Of a DNA stretch of 36,020 bases, positions 24,468 through 35,256 are shown piece by piece; position 1 is the stretch's first letter, and each line of letters opens with the position of its first letter. The DNA lies in NCBI GenBank assembly GCA_028868875.1, contig JAGWTS010000010.1, positions 1 to 36,020 of the forward strand, in the 5' to 3' direction. A program made the translations under genes and the position numbers. Source of the DNA: Burkholderiales bacterium (GTDB lineage: Bacteria > Pseudomonadota > Gammaproteobacteria > Burkholderiales > Burkholderiaceae_C). A model generated the notes under the pieces. That model had not been told where the DNA came from. It worked only from the letters and a program-made list of their open reading frames with translations, and made no database searches.

Positions 24468-26123
24468 TCAGCCGGCGCCCGGCGCCTGCGCCAGCAGCCC
24501 GCGCCCGATCACCTGGGCCTGGATCTCCGCCGCGCCTTCGAAGATGTTGAGGATGCGCGCATCGCAGAGCACGCGGCTGATCTCGAATTCGAGCGCATAG
24601 CCGTTGCCGCCGTGGATCTGCAGGCCGGCATCGGCATTGCTCCAGGCCACACGCGCGGCCAGCAGCTTGGCCATGCCGGCCTCGATGTCGCAGCGCAGCC
24701 CCTGCTCCTTTTCCGCCGCGGCGTGCAGCGTGAGCTGGCGCGCGACGAAGGTTTCGGCCACCATCATCGCGAGCTTGTCGGCCACGCGCGGGAACTGGAC
24801 GATGGCGGCGCCGAACTGGCGCCGCTCGTTGGCGTAGCGCCAGGCCAGGTCGAAGGCGCGCCAGGCCACGCCCAGCGCGCGCGCCGCGGTCTGGATGCGC
24901 GCGCTCTCGAAGGTCTGCATCAGCTGGCGGAAGCCCTGGCCGCGCCGGCCGCCGAGCACGGCGTCGGCTTCGAGTTCGAAGCCGTCGAACGCGATCTCGT
25001 ATTCCTTCATGCCGCGGTAGCCCAGCACCGGAATGTCGCCCCCGCTCATGCCCGCGGCCGGGAAGGGCCGGGCGTCGTCGCCGCGCGGCTTAGGCGCCAG
25101 GAACATCGTGAGCCCGGCATGGTCTTCGACGCCGGGCTCGGAGCGCGCCAGCAGCGTCATCAGGTCGCTGCGCGCGCCGTGGGTGATCCAGATCTTGTTG
25201 CCGTCGATGCGCCAGCGGCCTTGCGGGGTGAGCGTGGCGCGCGTGCGCAGCGAGGCCAGGTCCGAGCCGCAATCGGGTTCGGTGAAGACGGCGGTCGGCA
25301 GCACCCGGCCCGAGGCGATGGCGGGCAGCCAGCGCGTCTTCTGCGCGGGCGTGCCCGCCGTCGCGATCAGGTCGCCGGCGATCTCGCTGCGCGTGCCCAG
25401 CGAGCCCGCGGCGATCCAGCCGCGGCTCAGTTCTTCGGTGACGATGCACATCGCGCGCTTGCCCAGCCCCATGCCGCCGTATTCGGCCGGAATGCAGATG
25501 CCGAAGACGCCGAGGGCGGCGAGTTCGTCGATCAGTGCCTGCGGGATGAGGGCGTCGGCGAGGTGCCAGGCCTGGGCATGCGGGGTGACCTCGCGTTCGG
25601 CGAAACGGCGGAACTGGTCGCGGATGAGGTCGAGCTCATCGTCGAGCGCGGTCTCGCTCAGCTGCACGCCGCTGCGCAAGGCCTCGACCAGGGCCCGGCG
25701 CGCTTCGGCACCGCCGGCGGCGAACAGGTCCTGCACCGCGGGCAGGGCGGCGAACGCCTCGGCCTGCACGTGCAAGCCGAGCTCGCGCGGGCGGAAGATC
25801 TCGTTCTGGCCCATCGGGATGCCGCCCGCGACCTGGGCCACGTACTCCGCGAGCCCGACCGCCAGCACCTGCGCGTCCAGCGCGCCGAGGCGGCCCGCGT
25901 CGGCCAGGCGCAAGCCCCAGGCGGCGGACTGCGCCACCGCCTCGACCGTCGTCGCGGTCCAGGCGAAGCCGTGCAGCGCCCGTTGGTGGCGCAGCAGCAA
26001 GGCCGGGTCGGCGCGGCCGGTCGGACAAAGCAGGCTGCGAGCGGCGTTCTGCGCGGCGTGGCCGTAGGCGCGCACGGCGGGCACCAGGATCTGGAGAATT
26101 TCGCTGAATTCCGGTGCGGCCAT
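24468..26123 (-). CDS. mcd: (2S)-methylsuccinyl-CoA dehydrogenase
   Basis: A 551-residue flavoprotein made of an N-terminal extension of about 165 residues and a full acyl-CoA dehydrogenase domain. The extension is the mark of Mcd and shows its blocks GLAEYVAQVAGGIPMGQNEI and RALHGFAWTATTVEA. The junction LDDELDLIRDQFRRFAEREV and the core TEPDCGSDLASLRTRA, GYRGMKEYEIAFDGF and QTFESARIQTAARALG match my recollection of alphaproteobacterial Mcd closely. E406 in FESARI is the expected catalytic base. It oxidises methylsuccinyl-CoA to mesaconyl-C1-CoA and passes electrons to ETF. I chose the ATG at 26123, 5 nt after the mct stop; a TTG at 26132 would overlap mct by four bases. In the ethylmalonyl-CoA pathway mcd works with ccr, ecm and mch, none of which are here. 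Confidence 0.9.
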   Translation of the reverse strand: MAAPEFSEILQILVPAVRAYGHAAQNAARSLLCPTGRADPALLLRHQRALHGFAWTATTVEAVAQSAAWGLRLADAGRLGALDAQVLAVGLAEYVAQVAGGIPMGQNEIFRPRELGLHVQAEAFAALPAVQDLFAAGGAEARRALVEALRSGVQLSETALDDELDLIRDQFRRFAEREVTPHAQAWHLADALIPQALIDELAALGVFGICIPAEYGGMGLGKRAMCIVTEELSRGWIAAGSLGTRSEIAGDLIATAGTPAQKTRWLPAIASGRVLPTAVFTEPDCGSDLASLRTRATLTPQGRWRIDGNKIWITHGARSDLMTLLARSEPGVEDHAGLTMFLAPKPRGDDARPFPAAGMSGGDIPVLGYRGMKEYEIAFDGFELEADAVLGGRRGQGFRQLMQTFESARIQTAARALGVAWRAFDLAWRYANERRQFGAAIVQFPRVADKLAMMVAETFVARQLTLHAAAEKEQGLRCDIEAGMAKLLAARVAWSNADAGLQIHGGNGYALEFEISRVLCDARILNIFEGAAEIQAQVIGRGLLAQAPGAG

Positions 26124-26128
26124 GGATC

Positions 26129-27367
26129 TCAATCGTTCGAGGGGGTGGGGCCCGGCCCGGCGACGAGCCCGGCGTCATGCAGCTCGGCGATGCGCGCGGG
26201 GCTGAGCGAGAGCAGGTCAGCGAGGACGGCATCGGTGTGCTCGCCCAGCCGCGGCGCGCGCACGACCGGCGCGCGCGCCATGCCGACGAAGTTCGCCGGC
26301 GCGCCCGGTGCCGGATAGCGCTCGCCGCTGGGGTGGTCCAGTTCGTCGAACAGCGGCGCGGCGAGCGCAAAGCGCGGGTCTTCGCGCAGCGCCTGGCCGA
26401 GCGTGCGGTACAGGCTCCAGCACACGCCATGGGCCTCGAAGCGGCGCGCCAGCTCGTCGAAGCCGAGCGCGCCGATGGCCTGCTCGAAGATCGGGAACAG
26501 CGCCTCGCGGTGGATGAAGCGCTGGCCTTCGTCGCGGTCGAAGGCGACCCGGCGCTCGGCTTCGAGGCCTGCGATCCGGGCGTCGAGCTGCAGCGCCTGC
26601 ACGAGGCCGGTCCATTGCCGCGGCGTGATCGCGACCACCATCACGCGCCGGCCGTCGGCGCTCGTGAAGTCGCGGCCGAAGGCGCCGAACACGGCGTTGC
26701 CGAAGCGCGGCCGGTCGCCGCCGGCCAGCACCTCGGCGATCTGGCCGGTGTGGCCGAGCGCGGTCAGCGCCACGTCGGACAAGGCGATCGTCACCTCGTG
26801 GCCGCGGCCGCTGCGCAGGCGCTCGCGCTCCGCGGCCAGCGTCGCGAACGCGGCATAGGCCCCGGTGAGCAGGTCCCAGGCCGGCAGCACGTGGTTCACC
26901 GGGCGCGCGCCGGGTTCGGGCTCGCCCGTCATCCAGGGCAGGCCGAGCGCGGCATTGACGGTGTAGTCGACGCCCGATCCGCCGTCGCTCCAGCCCATCA
27001 CGCGCACCGTGATCAAGTCCTCGCGCTGCTTGCGCAGGGCCTCGTGCGAGAGGAAGCCGTCCTTCGGAAAATTCGTCACCAGGATGCCGCCGTCGCGTCC
27101 CGGCGCGGTGATGAGCTCGAGCGCGAGCCGGCGCCCTTCCGGTCGCGAGAAATCGATCGCGATCGAGCGCTTGCCCTTGTTCAGCCCTTCCCAGTAGTAG
27201 CTGGAGCCGGCGGCCGAAAGTGGCCAGCGGTGGAAGTCGGGCCCGCCGCCGATCGGGTCGATGCGGATCACCTCGGCACCCAGCTGCTGCAGTTGCAGCG
27301 CGCAGGACGGCGCGGCGATGAAGGACGCACATTCGACGATGCGCATCCCGGCGAGCAAGGGGTACAT
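26129..27367 (-). CDS. mct: Mesaconyl-CoA C1-C4 CoA transferase (2-methylfumaryl-CoA isomerase), family III
   Basis: A 412-residue family III CoA-transferase that matches my recollection of Chloroflexus aurantiacus Mct over its whole length. Shared blocks include IDPIGGGPDFHRWPL, GLNKGKRSIAIDF, VDYTVNAALGLPWMTG, VNHVLPAWDLLTG and GAFGRDF. The catalytic Asp falls at D165, the same number as in the Chloroflexus enzyme. Mct moves CoA within mesaconyl-CoA from C1 to C4 without an external acceptor. It is known from the 3-hydroxypropionate bicycle, where a C4 hydratase and citramalyl-CoA lyase follow. Here it precedes mcd with a 5-nt gap, so the two are certainly one transcript, and the substrate of Mct is the product of Mcd. 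No other bicycle gene is in the window. Confidence 0.88.
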   Translation of the reverse strand: MYPLLAGMRIVECASFIAAPSCALQLQQLGAEVIRIDPIGGGPDFHRWPLSAAGSSYYWEGLNKGKRSIAIDFSRPEGRRLALELITAPGRDGGILVTNFPKDGFLSHEALRKQREDLITVRVMGWSDGGSGVDYTVNAALGLPWMTGEPEPGARPVNHVLPAWDLLTGAYAAFATLAAERERLRSGRGHEVTIALSDVALTALGHTGQIAEVLAGGDRPRFGNAVFGAFGRDFTSADGRRVMVVAITPRQWTGLVQALQLDARIAGLEAERRVAFDRDEGQRFIHREALFPIFEQAIGALGFDELARRFEAHGVCWSLYRTLGQALREDPRFALAAPLFDELDHPSGERYPAPGAPANFVGMARAPVVRAPRLGEHTDAVLADLLSLSPARIAELHDAGLVAGPGPTPSND

Positions 27368-27456
27368 GGTTCGGTGCTCCTGCGGCGGCGGGGGGCGTGC
27401 GGCGCGCTCGCGTCGGCGGTTTAGCGTGTCGTCACGACGCGGGCCGCAGCCCCGCT

Positions 27457-28227
<771 letters not shown>

Positions 28228-28274
28228 GGGCTTGGTTCTTCGTGGGCGGGGTCTTCGAGCGCGCCGGCGGGCTT

Positions 28275-28988
28275 TCAGTGCCCTTGCGGCCGCTGGAACG
28301 CGAGCAGGCGATGTTCGAGCTTGCGAAAGAGTGCGATCAGCACGAACGCCAGCGAGGCATACAACAACGCGGCGATGCCGTAGGCGTCGAACGACGCGAA
28401 GGTCGCCGAATTGACGTCGCGCGCGACCTTCAGGATGTCGGGAATCGTCGCCGTGAAGGCCAGCGGCGTGGCGTGCAGCATCAGGATGACCTCGTTGCTG
28501 CATTGGGGCAGCGAGCGCCGCAGCGCCGAGGGCAGGATGACGCGGCGCAGCATCGTAAAGCGCGACATGCCGAAGGCCTGCGCGGCCTCGATCTCGCCGG
28601 CCGCTGTGGTCTTGATCGCGCCGGCGAACACCTCGAGCATGTACGCGCATTCGTTGAGCGCGAAGGCCAGCAGGGTGCAGTTCATCGCGTCGCGAAAGAA
28701 GGCGTTCAAGGCCGGCTGGTCGCGCACGGCCTGCAGGCTGTAGATGCCCGTGTAGCAAAGCAGCAGTTGCACGTAAAGCGGCGTGCCGCGGATCACGTAG
28801 GAGTAGAACCACACCGGCGCCGAGATCCAGCGCTTGCTCGAAGCCCGCGCCACGGCCAGCGGCACCGCGAGCACGAAGCTCATGACGATCGAGGCGACGA
28901 GCAGCCAGAGGGTCACGACCAGCCCCGAGGGCCGGAAGCCGTCGGAATACAGATAGGCGACCCCGTATTGCCGGAGGATGTCGATCAT
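28275..28988 (-). CDS. Amino-acid ABC transporter permease, HisM-like
   Basis: A 237-residue inner-membrane permease with about five membrane helices. The HisM-type block [20 protein letters not shown] is at the N-terminal side, and the ATPase-contact loop reads [20 protein letters not shown] followed by [12 protein letters not shown]. Its ATG overlaps the stop of the upstream permease as ATGA, so the two are translationally coupled and form the heterodimeric channel typical of HisQM. The ATPase gene follows after 47 nt. Confidence 0.92.
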   Translation of the reverse strand: MIDILRQYGVAYLYSDGFRPSGLVVTLWLLVASIVMSFVLAVPLAVARASSKRWISAPVWFYSYVIRGTPLYVQLLLCYTGIYSLQAVRDQPALNAFFRDAMNCTLLAFALNECAYMLEVFAGAIKTTAAGEIEAAQAFGMSRFTMLRRVILPSALRRSLPQCSNEVILMLHATPLAFTATIPDILKVARDVNSATFASFDAYGIAALLYASLAFVLIALFRKLEHRLLAFQRPQGH

Positions 28989-29674
28989 GATTCGACCCTT
29001 CTCATCCCGACCGAGAAGCGTTTTTCGAGGCGGTGCAGAACGAGGCTGGACAGCGTCGTGATGAGCAGGTAGATGGCGCCGGTGACGAAGGTGAAGAAGA
29101 AGAACCGGAGCGTGTTCTTGCCCGCATCCTGCGCCACCTTGACGACATCCGACAGGCCGATGATCGAGACCAGGGCCGTGGCCTTGATCAGCACGAGCCA
29201 GTTGTTCGTCAGCCCCGGTAGCGCGAAGCGCATCATCTGCGGGAAGAGGATGCGCCGGAAGACGCGCCAGCCGCTCATCCCGAAGGCGGCGCCGGACTCG
29301 ATCTGCCCGCGCGGCACGGCGAGGATGGCGCCGCGGAAGGTCTCGGTGAAATAGGCGCCGTAGATGAAGCCCAGCGTCAGCACGCCGGCGAGAAACGGGT
29401 CGATGTCGATCTGCTCGAAGTGCAGCGCGTCGGTGATGCGGTTGAGCAGGATCTGCATGCTGTAGAAGAGCAGCAGCATCAGCACGAGGTCGGGCACGGC
29501 CCGGATCAGCGTCGTGTAGGCATTGCCGATGCCGCGCAGCAGCGGGTTCGCCGACAGCTTGGCGCCGGCGCCGAGCAGGCCGAGGCAGAACGCCGCGAGC
29601 AGCGAGACGAACGCGAGCTTGAGCGTGAGCAGCGTGCCGACGAGGAGTTGGGGCCCGTAGCCTTGCAGGGACAT
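28985..29674 (-). CDS. Amino-acid ABC transporter permease, HisQ-like
   Basis: A 229-residue permease. Family features are [20 protein letters not shown] at the N terminus, [20 protein letters not shown] and the contact loop [20 protein letters not shown] with [18 protein letters not shown]. The ATG at 29674 begins the usual HisQ start ([10 protein letters not shown]); the 272-residue ORF adds 43 residues of unrelated Pro/Arg-rich sequence. It follows the M14 peptidase by 31 nt and overlaps the HisM-like gene by four bases. Confidence 0.92.
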   Translation of the reverse strand: MSLQGYGPQLLVGTLLTLKLAFVSLLAAFCLGLLGAGAKLSANPLLRGIGNAYTTLIRAVPDLVLMLLLFYSMQILLNRITDALHFEQIDIDPFLAGVLTLGFIYGAYFTETFRGAILAVPRGQIESGAAFGMSGWRVFRRILFPQMMRFALPGLTNNWLVLIKATALVSIIGLSDVVKVAQDAGKNTLRFFFFTFVTGAIYLLITTLSSLVLHRLEKRFSVGMRRVES

Positions 29675-29705
29675 GGTGGTCTCGGGGAGGGGTCGGCGCG
29701 CCGCC

Positions 29706-30836
29706 TCAGCGCGGCTGCGGGGGCGCCAGCGTGGGCAGGGCGGCGAGGGCGCGCTCGAAGGCGTGCCAGCTGCGCCGCCAGGCGATCTCGCGCCAGTCGC
29801 CATCGGCGGGCAGGAAGCGCTCGAACAACTCGCGCTTGATGGCGCGCGTTACGGGGTCGGCGGGGTCGGCGTGCGGGCCGTGCAGGTGCAGCCAGTGGTC
29901 GTCGCGCAGCGAGCGGTGCATCGCGACCGGGTCGTAGGTCCCGCACTCGATCACGAGTTGCAGCAAGGCGGTGCGCGGCAGGGCATCGAGCAGGGCCTGC
30001 GAGGTGTAGCCGGTGGCGCCGGCAGCGACGCCGGTGTCGCTGCTGCGGCCCTTGCCGGTGAACAGCGTGTAGAGCCAGGGGCCGAAGATCGATCGCGCCG
30101 GCTCGAGCGCCGGGTAGGGCGCCTGGGCAATGGCCATCAGCATCGGGTGGCCGAACTCGCCTGCGCCGGTGTGCAGGTCGAAGCCGATCGCCGCTTCGGC
30201 GTGGCCCAGGTGCTGCTCGACGATGCGCTGCAGCGTCCGGCGCGACCAGCTGGGTTCGCGCCCACCGTAGAACAGGCCGTCGGCGTGAGCATATTGGCCC
30301 GCGCCCGTGATGTCGTGCAGGCCGCGCCAGCCGTGGGTGGCAACGGCTTTCTCGAGCAAGGCGTCGGCGCGGCGCCTTTCGGGGCCGTCGAGGTCGCGGC
30401 AGGTGTAGATCTCGTGCAGGCCTTCGTAACCTTCGTTGCGCGGGGGGCCGGCGGCGAAATCGACGTAATTGCGATTCAGGTCGACGTTGTCTTCGGTGAC
30501 GCGGCGGCACCAGGCCGCGCCCCAGGGATTGATGAGGTGGACCATCATCACCGCCACGTCGCCGGGCAATGGGCGGCCCTTCAATTGCTGCAGCCAATTG
30601 CTCTGGCAGGTCGAGCCGTAATAGCCCTCGACGCCATGGGTGCCCGAAATGATGAACAGGACGCGGCGCGCGCGCGGATCGCCGAGCCAGGCCACGTCGG
30701 TCCGAAGGGTCTCGCCGGCGGGGCCCGGCAGAGGGTGGGAATGGGTGCTGAGCGCCGCTCCGGCAGCCTGCGCGGCGTTCAGAAATCGATCTCGCACCAG
30801 GCTGTAGTCGGCGCTATCGGGGAAACCCTGGGTCAT
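29706..30836 (-). CDS. M14-type metallopeptidase, DUF2817 family
   Basis: A 376-residue zinc carboxypeptidase-like protein. The zinc ligands are H67 and E70 in ISGTHGVEG and H222 in FDLHTGAG. NVDLNRNYVDF is the M14 substrate-binding block, and E297 in LVIECGTYD is the likely general base. No signal peptide is present, so it should act in the cytoplasm. The ATG at 30836 has AAGGATGA just upstream. It is the first gene of the operon encoding the HisQ-, HisM- and HisP-like transporter. This suggests it processes an imported peptide or N-acyl amino acid, perhaps releasing histidine. The family has few characterised members, so the substrate is a guess from context. Confidence 0.85.
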   Translation of the reverse strand: MTQGFPDSADYSLVRDRFLNAAQAAGAALSTHSHPLPGPAGETLRTDVAWLGDPRARRVLFIISGTHGVEGYYGSTCQSNWLQQLKGRPLPGDVAVMMVHLINPWGAAWCRRVTEDNVDLNRNYVDFAAGPPRNEGYEGLHEIYTCRDLDGPERRRADALLEKAVATHGWRGLHDITGAGQYAHADGLFYGGREPSWSRRTLQRIVEQHLGHAEAAIGFDLHTGAGEFGHPMLMAIAQAPYPALEPARSIFGPWLYTLFTGKGRSSDTGVAAGATGYTSQALLDALPRTALLQLVIECGTYDPVAMHRSLRDDHWLHLHGPHADPADPVTRAIKRELFERFLPADGDWREIAWRRSWHAFERALAALPTLAPPQPR

Positions 30837-30891
30837 TCATTCATCCTTGATTGCCTCGGTGCAGGCCCTGCTGTTGAACGCCGGCGCACGA

Positions 30892-30920
30892 GCTTAACGG
30901 GCGTAGGAAAAAAAGGATAG
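30892..30920 (-). promoter_or_regulatory. Candidate promoter of the peptidase-transporter operon
   Basis: On the minus strand CTATCC (30920-30915), 17 nt, then TTAAGC (30897-30892) gives a weak sigma-70 promoter with a start near 30885. The LysR-type dyad at 30941-30957 is centred about 64 bp upstream, the normal position for activation. Both hexamers are poor matches, as expected for an activator-dependent promoter. Confidence 0.4.
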
Positions 30921-30940
30921 CTGGCAAAATCCCGCCACTC

Positions 30941-30957
30941 ATTTAGACTTTCTAAAG
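30941..30957. promoter_or_regulatory. LysR-type operator ATTTAG-N5-CTAAAG, copy 1
   Basis: The sequence ATTTAGACTTTCTAAAG contains a perfect TTTAGA-CTT-TCTAAA dyad and fits the LysR T-N11-A rule. It lies between the divergent peptidase operon and the LysR gene, 28 bp before the LysR ATG. That position allows both autoregulation and activation of the operon. The same outer twelve bases recur at 32882-32898. Confidence 0.7.
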
Positions 30958-30985
30958 TGTAGTCATTGGCCGTGCAGGGATCGAG

Positions 30986-31930
30986 ATGACCAAGCTTCCT
31001 CCGCTTCGCGCGCTTCAAACCTTCGAGGCTCTGGGCCGCTGCGGCAGCGTCGCCTCCGCGGCAAAGCGCCTGGGCGTTTCGCCCGGGGCGGTGAGCCAGC
31101 AGATGAAGCTGCTCGAAGACGTGCTGGGCCTGCGCCTGACACAGAAGGACGGCAAGCGCCTGCGCCTGACGGCGCTCGGGCGCCAGTACCACGAAGGCTG
31201 TGCCGCGGGTTTCGAGGCCTTGCGCGTCACCCATGCCGAGGTGGTGCGGTCTAAGTGCGAGCGCAAGCTGAGCGTGAGCGCGCTGCCTTCGCTGCTGGCC
31301 CAGTGGCTGGCGCGGCGCGTCTACGCCTGGCAGGAAGGGCAGGGCGATGTCAGCCTGTACCTGGATGGCACCCACACCGAGCCTTCGCCCGACGGCCACG
31401 AGGTGGATTTCCGCGTCAGCTACGGCGACCGCGCCACCGATGTCGACAACGCGGTCGAGTTGTTCCGCGACAGCGTCGTCCCGGTCTGCAGCCCGCAGCT
31501 GCTGGCGGGTGCGGTGCTGAAAGGCCCGGCCGACATCCTGGCCTACCCCTTGATCAGCATCGACTGGTTGCCCAAGTTCGCTTCGCCGCCGGGCTGGCGC
31601 GACTGGTTCGAGGCCAACGACGTGGCCTGTGCCGACCTCGCCGACGGGAGGCAAGTTCACTCGCTGTCCAGCCTCGCGATCCAGGCCGCGGTCGAAGGCC
31701 GGGGCTTTGTCCTGGCGCAGGTCTCGATGGTCTGCGACGACCTGGCTGCGGGCAGGCTCGCGATGCCGTTCGCGCTCGGCCTGCCGCTGCCCTGGCCCTA
31801 CTTCCTGACCTGGAAGCCGAGCGCCTTCGACAAGCCGCATTGCCGCAGTTTCCACCGCTGGTTGCTCACACGAGGCAGGGAGCAGCAGCAGGTCAACGAC
31901 CGCATGCTGCGCCTGCCCGAGCCGGCATGA
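30986..31930 (+). CDS. LysR-family regulator, GcvA-like, of the amino-acid transport genes
   Basis: A 314-residue LysR regulator. The winged helix-turn-helix is at the N terminus (LRALQTFEALGRCGSVASAA, then LGVSPGAVSQQMKLLE), of the GcvA/AmpR-like type with PPLRALQTFE. The effector-binding domain begins near 95 (KLSVSALPSLLAQWLARR) and continues to WPYFLTWKPSAF. It is divergent from the peptidase-transporter operon and convergent with the binding-protein gene, whose stop is only 17 nt away. Two copies of one dyad, beside this gene and upstream of the binding-protein gene, suggest it activates both units, perhaps in response to histidine or urocanate. Confidence 0.92.
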   Translation: MTKLPPLRALQTFEALGRCGSVASAAKRLGVSPGAVSQQMKLLEDVLGLRLTQKDGKRLRLTALGRQYHEGCAAGFEALRVTHAEVVRSKCERKLSVSALPSLLAQWLARRVYAWQEGQGDVSLYLDGTHTEPSPDGHEVDFRVSYGDRATDVDNAVELFRDSVVPVCSPQLLAGAVLKGPADILAYPLISIDWLPKFASPPGWRDWFEANDVACADLADGRQVHSLSSLAIQAAVEGRGFVLAQVSMVCDDLAAGRLAMPFALGLPLPWPYFLTWKPSAFDKPHCRSFHRWLLTRGREQQQVNDRMLRLPEPA

Positions 31931-31947
31931 GGCGGGAGGCCGGGGAC

Positions 31948-32721
31948 TCAGCGCCCGGAGATGTCGAAGTCGAAGTACTTGGCTTCGATCTTGCGGTAGG
32001 TGCCGTCCTTGAAGAGGGCGCTGATGGCGCCGTCGACCTTGGCGCGCAGCGCGTCGTCGCCCTTGCGGAAGCCGATGCCGGCGCCGACGCCCATCGTCTT
32101 GGGGTCGTTGACGTCGCCGCCGGCGAAGGCGTAGCCCTTGCCCTGCGCCGTCTTCAGGAAGCCCAGGCTGCCGGCGAGCGTGTCGGTGAAGGTGGCGTCG
32201 ATGCGGCCCGAACGCAGGTCGGCCCAGATGGCTTCCTGGTTCGGGTAGGAGACGACGTCGACGCCCGCAGGCTTCCAGTAGGCGTTGGCATAGGCCTCCT
32301 GGATCGTGCCCTGGGCGATGCCGACGGTGTGGCCCTTGAGCGAAGCGACCGTGGGCCTGAGGGGCGAGCCCTCCTTGGCGATGAGCCGGCTCGGGGTGTT
32401 GAACAGCGGCTGCGAGAACGCCACCTGCTCCTGGCGCTTGGGCGTGATCGACATGGCCGAGAGGATGGCGTCGAACTTGCGGCCTTGCAGCGCCGGGATG
32501 ATGCCGTCGAAGCCGGTCTCGACCCAGACGCATTTCACGTCGAGGCGCTTGCAGATCTCGTTGCCGACGTCGATCTCGAAGCCCACGAGTTCGCCCGAGG
32601 GCGACTTGGATTCGAAGGGGGCGAAGGTCGGGTCGACGCCGAAGCGCAGGGTCCCCTCGGCATGGGCCGGGACGACGAACGCGGCGATCGACAGCGCGAT
32701 GCCGGCGATGAATTTCTGCAT
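31948..32721 (-). CDS. Periplasmic amino-acid binding protein, HisJ/ArgT (LAO)-like
   Basis: A 257-residue binding protein with a Sec signal peptide (QKFIAGIALSIAAFVVPAHA, cleavage after AHA near 21). The mature start TLRFGVDPTFAPFESKSPSG and the blocks GFEIDVGNEICKRL, FDGIIPALQGRKFDAILSAM and MSITPKRQEQVAFS are typical of HisJ/ArgT proteins. It is separated from its likely permease and ATPase genes by the LysR and peptidase genes. It has its own promoter region with a copy of the LysR dyad. By context it feeds the importer at 27457-29674, most likely with histidine or another basic amino acid. Confidence 0.92.
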   Translation of the reverse strand: MQKFIAGIALSIAAFVVPAHAEGTLRFGVDPTFAPFESKSPSGELVGFEIDVGNEICKRLDVKCVWVETGFDGIIPALQGRKFDAILSAMSITPKRQEQVAFSQPLFNTPSRLIAKEGSPLRPTVASLKGHTVGIAQGTIQEAYANAYWKPAGVDVVSYPNQEAIWADLRSGRIDATFTDTLAGSLGFLKTAQGKGYAFAGGDVNDPKTMGVGAGIGFRKGDDALRAKVDGAISALFKDGTYRKIEAKYFDFDISGR

Positions 32722-32831
32722 GGGAACTCCAGGTGGGCTGAGGGGGAGAGTGACGAGGCTGCGATCGCGGGGCCGGTGCCCGAAAGGAGGGGCGTCCGAC
32801 CGAGCCGCGGCAGCCTGGCCACGGGAGGCCT

Positions 32832-32860
32832 AGTCTAGGAGGCGCGACCTGCTTCGACCA
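32832..32860 (-). promoter_or_regulatory. Candidate promoter of the HisJ-like gene
   Basis: On the minus strand TGGTCG (32860-32855), 17 nt, then TAGACT (32837-32832) predicts a start near 32825, giving a leader of about 100 nt. The LysR dyad at 32882-32898 is centred about 65 bp upstream of this start, the same geometry as at the peptidase operon. Confidence 0.45.
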
Positions 32861-32881
32861 GGGGACAAACTCTGCTGCGTG

Positions 32882-32898
32882 ATTTAGCGGGGCTAAAG
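32882..32898. promoter_or_regulatory. LysR-type operator ATTTAG-N5-CTAAAG, copy 2
   Basis: The sequence ATTTAGCGGGGCTAAAG contains a perfect TTTAGC-GGG-GCTAAA dyad. Its outer twelve bases are identical to the copy at 30941-30957, while the five central bases differ but keep the symmetry. It lies between the hutD stop and the HisJ-like gene, so it should control the latter. Confidence 0.7.
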
Positions 32899-32914
32899 CC
32901 ATGCCTGCGCCTTG

Positions 32915-33556
32915 TCAGCGCGGGCTGCCCCGCGCACCGACCGACTCGCCGTCGACGGGCCCGATCTCGATCTGGAACAGGGTCAGCGCCTGTTCGGCCT
33001 CGGCGCGCCAGGCCCCGGGGTGCGCCGCTTCGACGAACAGCGCATCCAGCGGGCCGAGCATCACGGCATCGATCTTCGGCCCGCGGATGCGTGCCGCGCC
33101 GTCCTGGCACAGCCAGAGCAGGGTGGGCGCGTCGCTGCGGCATTCCAGCAGGTGCTCGAACCGGTGGCGTTCGACGCGGTGGCGCAGCAGCGCGCGCCGC
33201 GTCATGACGTTGAGGTCGCGCACCGCACCGTTCGTCAGCTGGGCCCGGGTCGGGGCGTCGGCGGCGAAAGTCAGCGGCGCCGATTCGGGGCCCAGCGTCA
33301 CGGCTGCTGCGGTTCCCACTTCGAGCCGCAGCCCCGCGCCGCGAACCACTGCGAGCGTGCGGTCGACGCCGGGGAAGGTCGAGAACGGCCCATCGGCCGC
33401 GACGCCGGCCAGGCTGACGCGCCAGTCGAAATCGCCGATGCCGGCCCCCGGCGGGTGGACCGCCACCTCGACGGTCTCGCCGCCGCCGTTCTTCCACGGC
33501 ATGCGGCGCGCCTCGGCGGCGCGGATCAGGCGCCACCTGGGTGCGTCGTTCGCCAC
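32915..33556 (-). CDS. hutD: HutD-family protein
   Basis: A 213-residue HutD protein, recognised by RLIRAAEARRMPWKNGGGET at the N terminus, FDWRVSLAGVAADGPFSTFPG and the cupin-like continuation. HutD is found with histidine-utilisation genes; its exact role is unclear, and it has been proposed to limit over-accumulation of pathway intermediates. I chose the GTG at 33556, which is 5 nt after the hutU stop. No ATG lies between that stop and the conserved MPWKNGGG block except the one inside the block. The 668-residue ORF in the track is hutU read in a wrong frame. It is the last gene of the hut operon in this window. Confidence 0.88.
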   Translation of the reverse strand: MANDAPRWRLIRAAEARRMPWKNGGGETVEVAVHPPGAGIGDFDWRVSLAGVAADGPFSTFPGVDRTLAVVRGAGLRLEVGTAAAVTLGPESAPLTFAADAPTRAQLTNGAVRDLNVMTRRALLRHRVERHRFEHLLECRSDAPTLLWLCQDGAARIRGPKIDAVMLGPLDALFVEAAHPGAWRAEAEQALTLFQIEIGPVDGESVGARGSPR

Positions 33557-33561
33557 GCCGT

Positions 33562-35252
<1,691 letters not shown>

Positions 35253-35256
<4 letters not shown>

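Noticed and set aside
24468-27367. A complete ethylmalonyl-CoA pathway or 3-hydroxypropionate bicycle
   Set aside because: Only one enzyme of each is present; the partner genes are not in the window.
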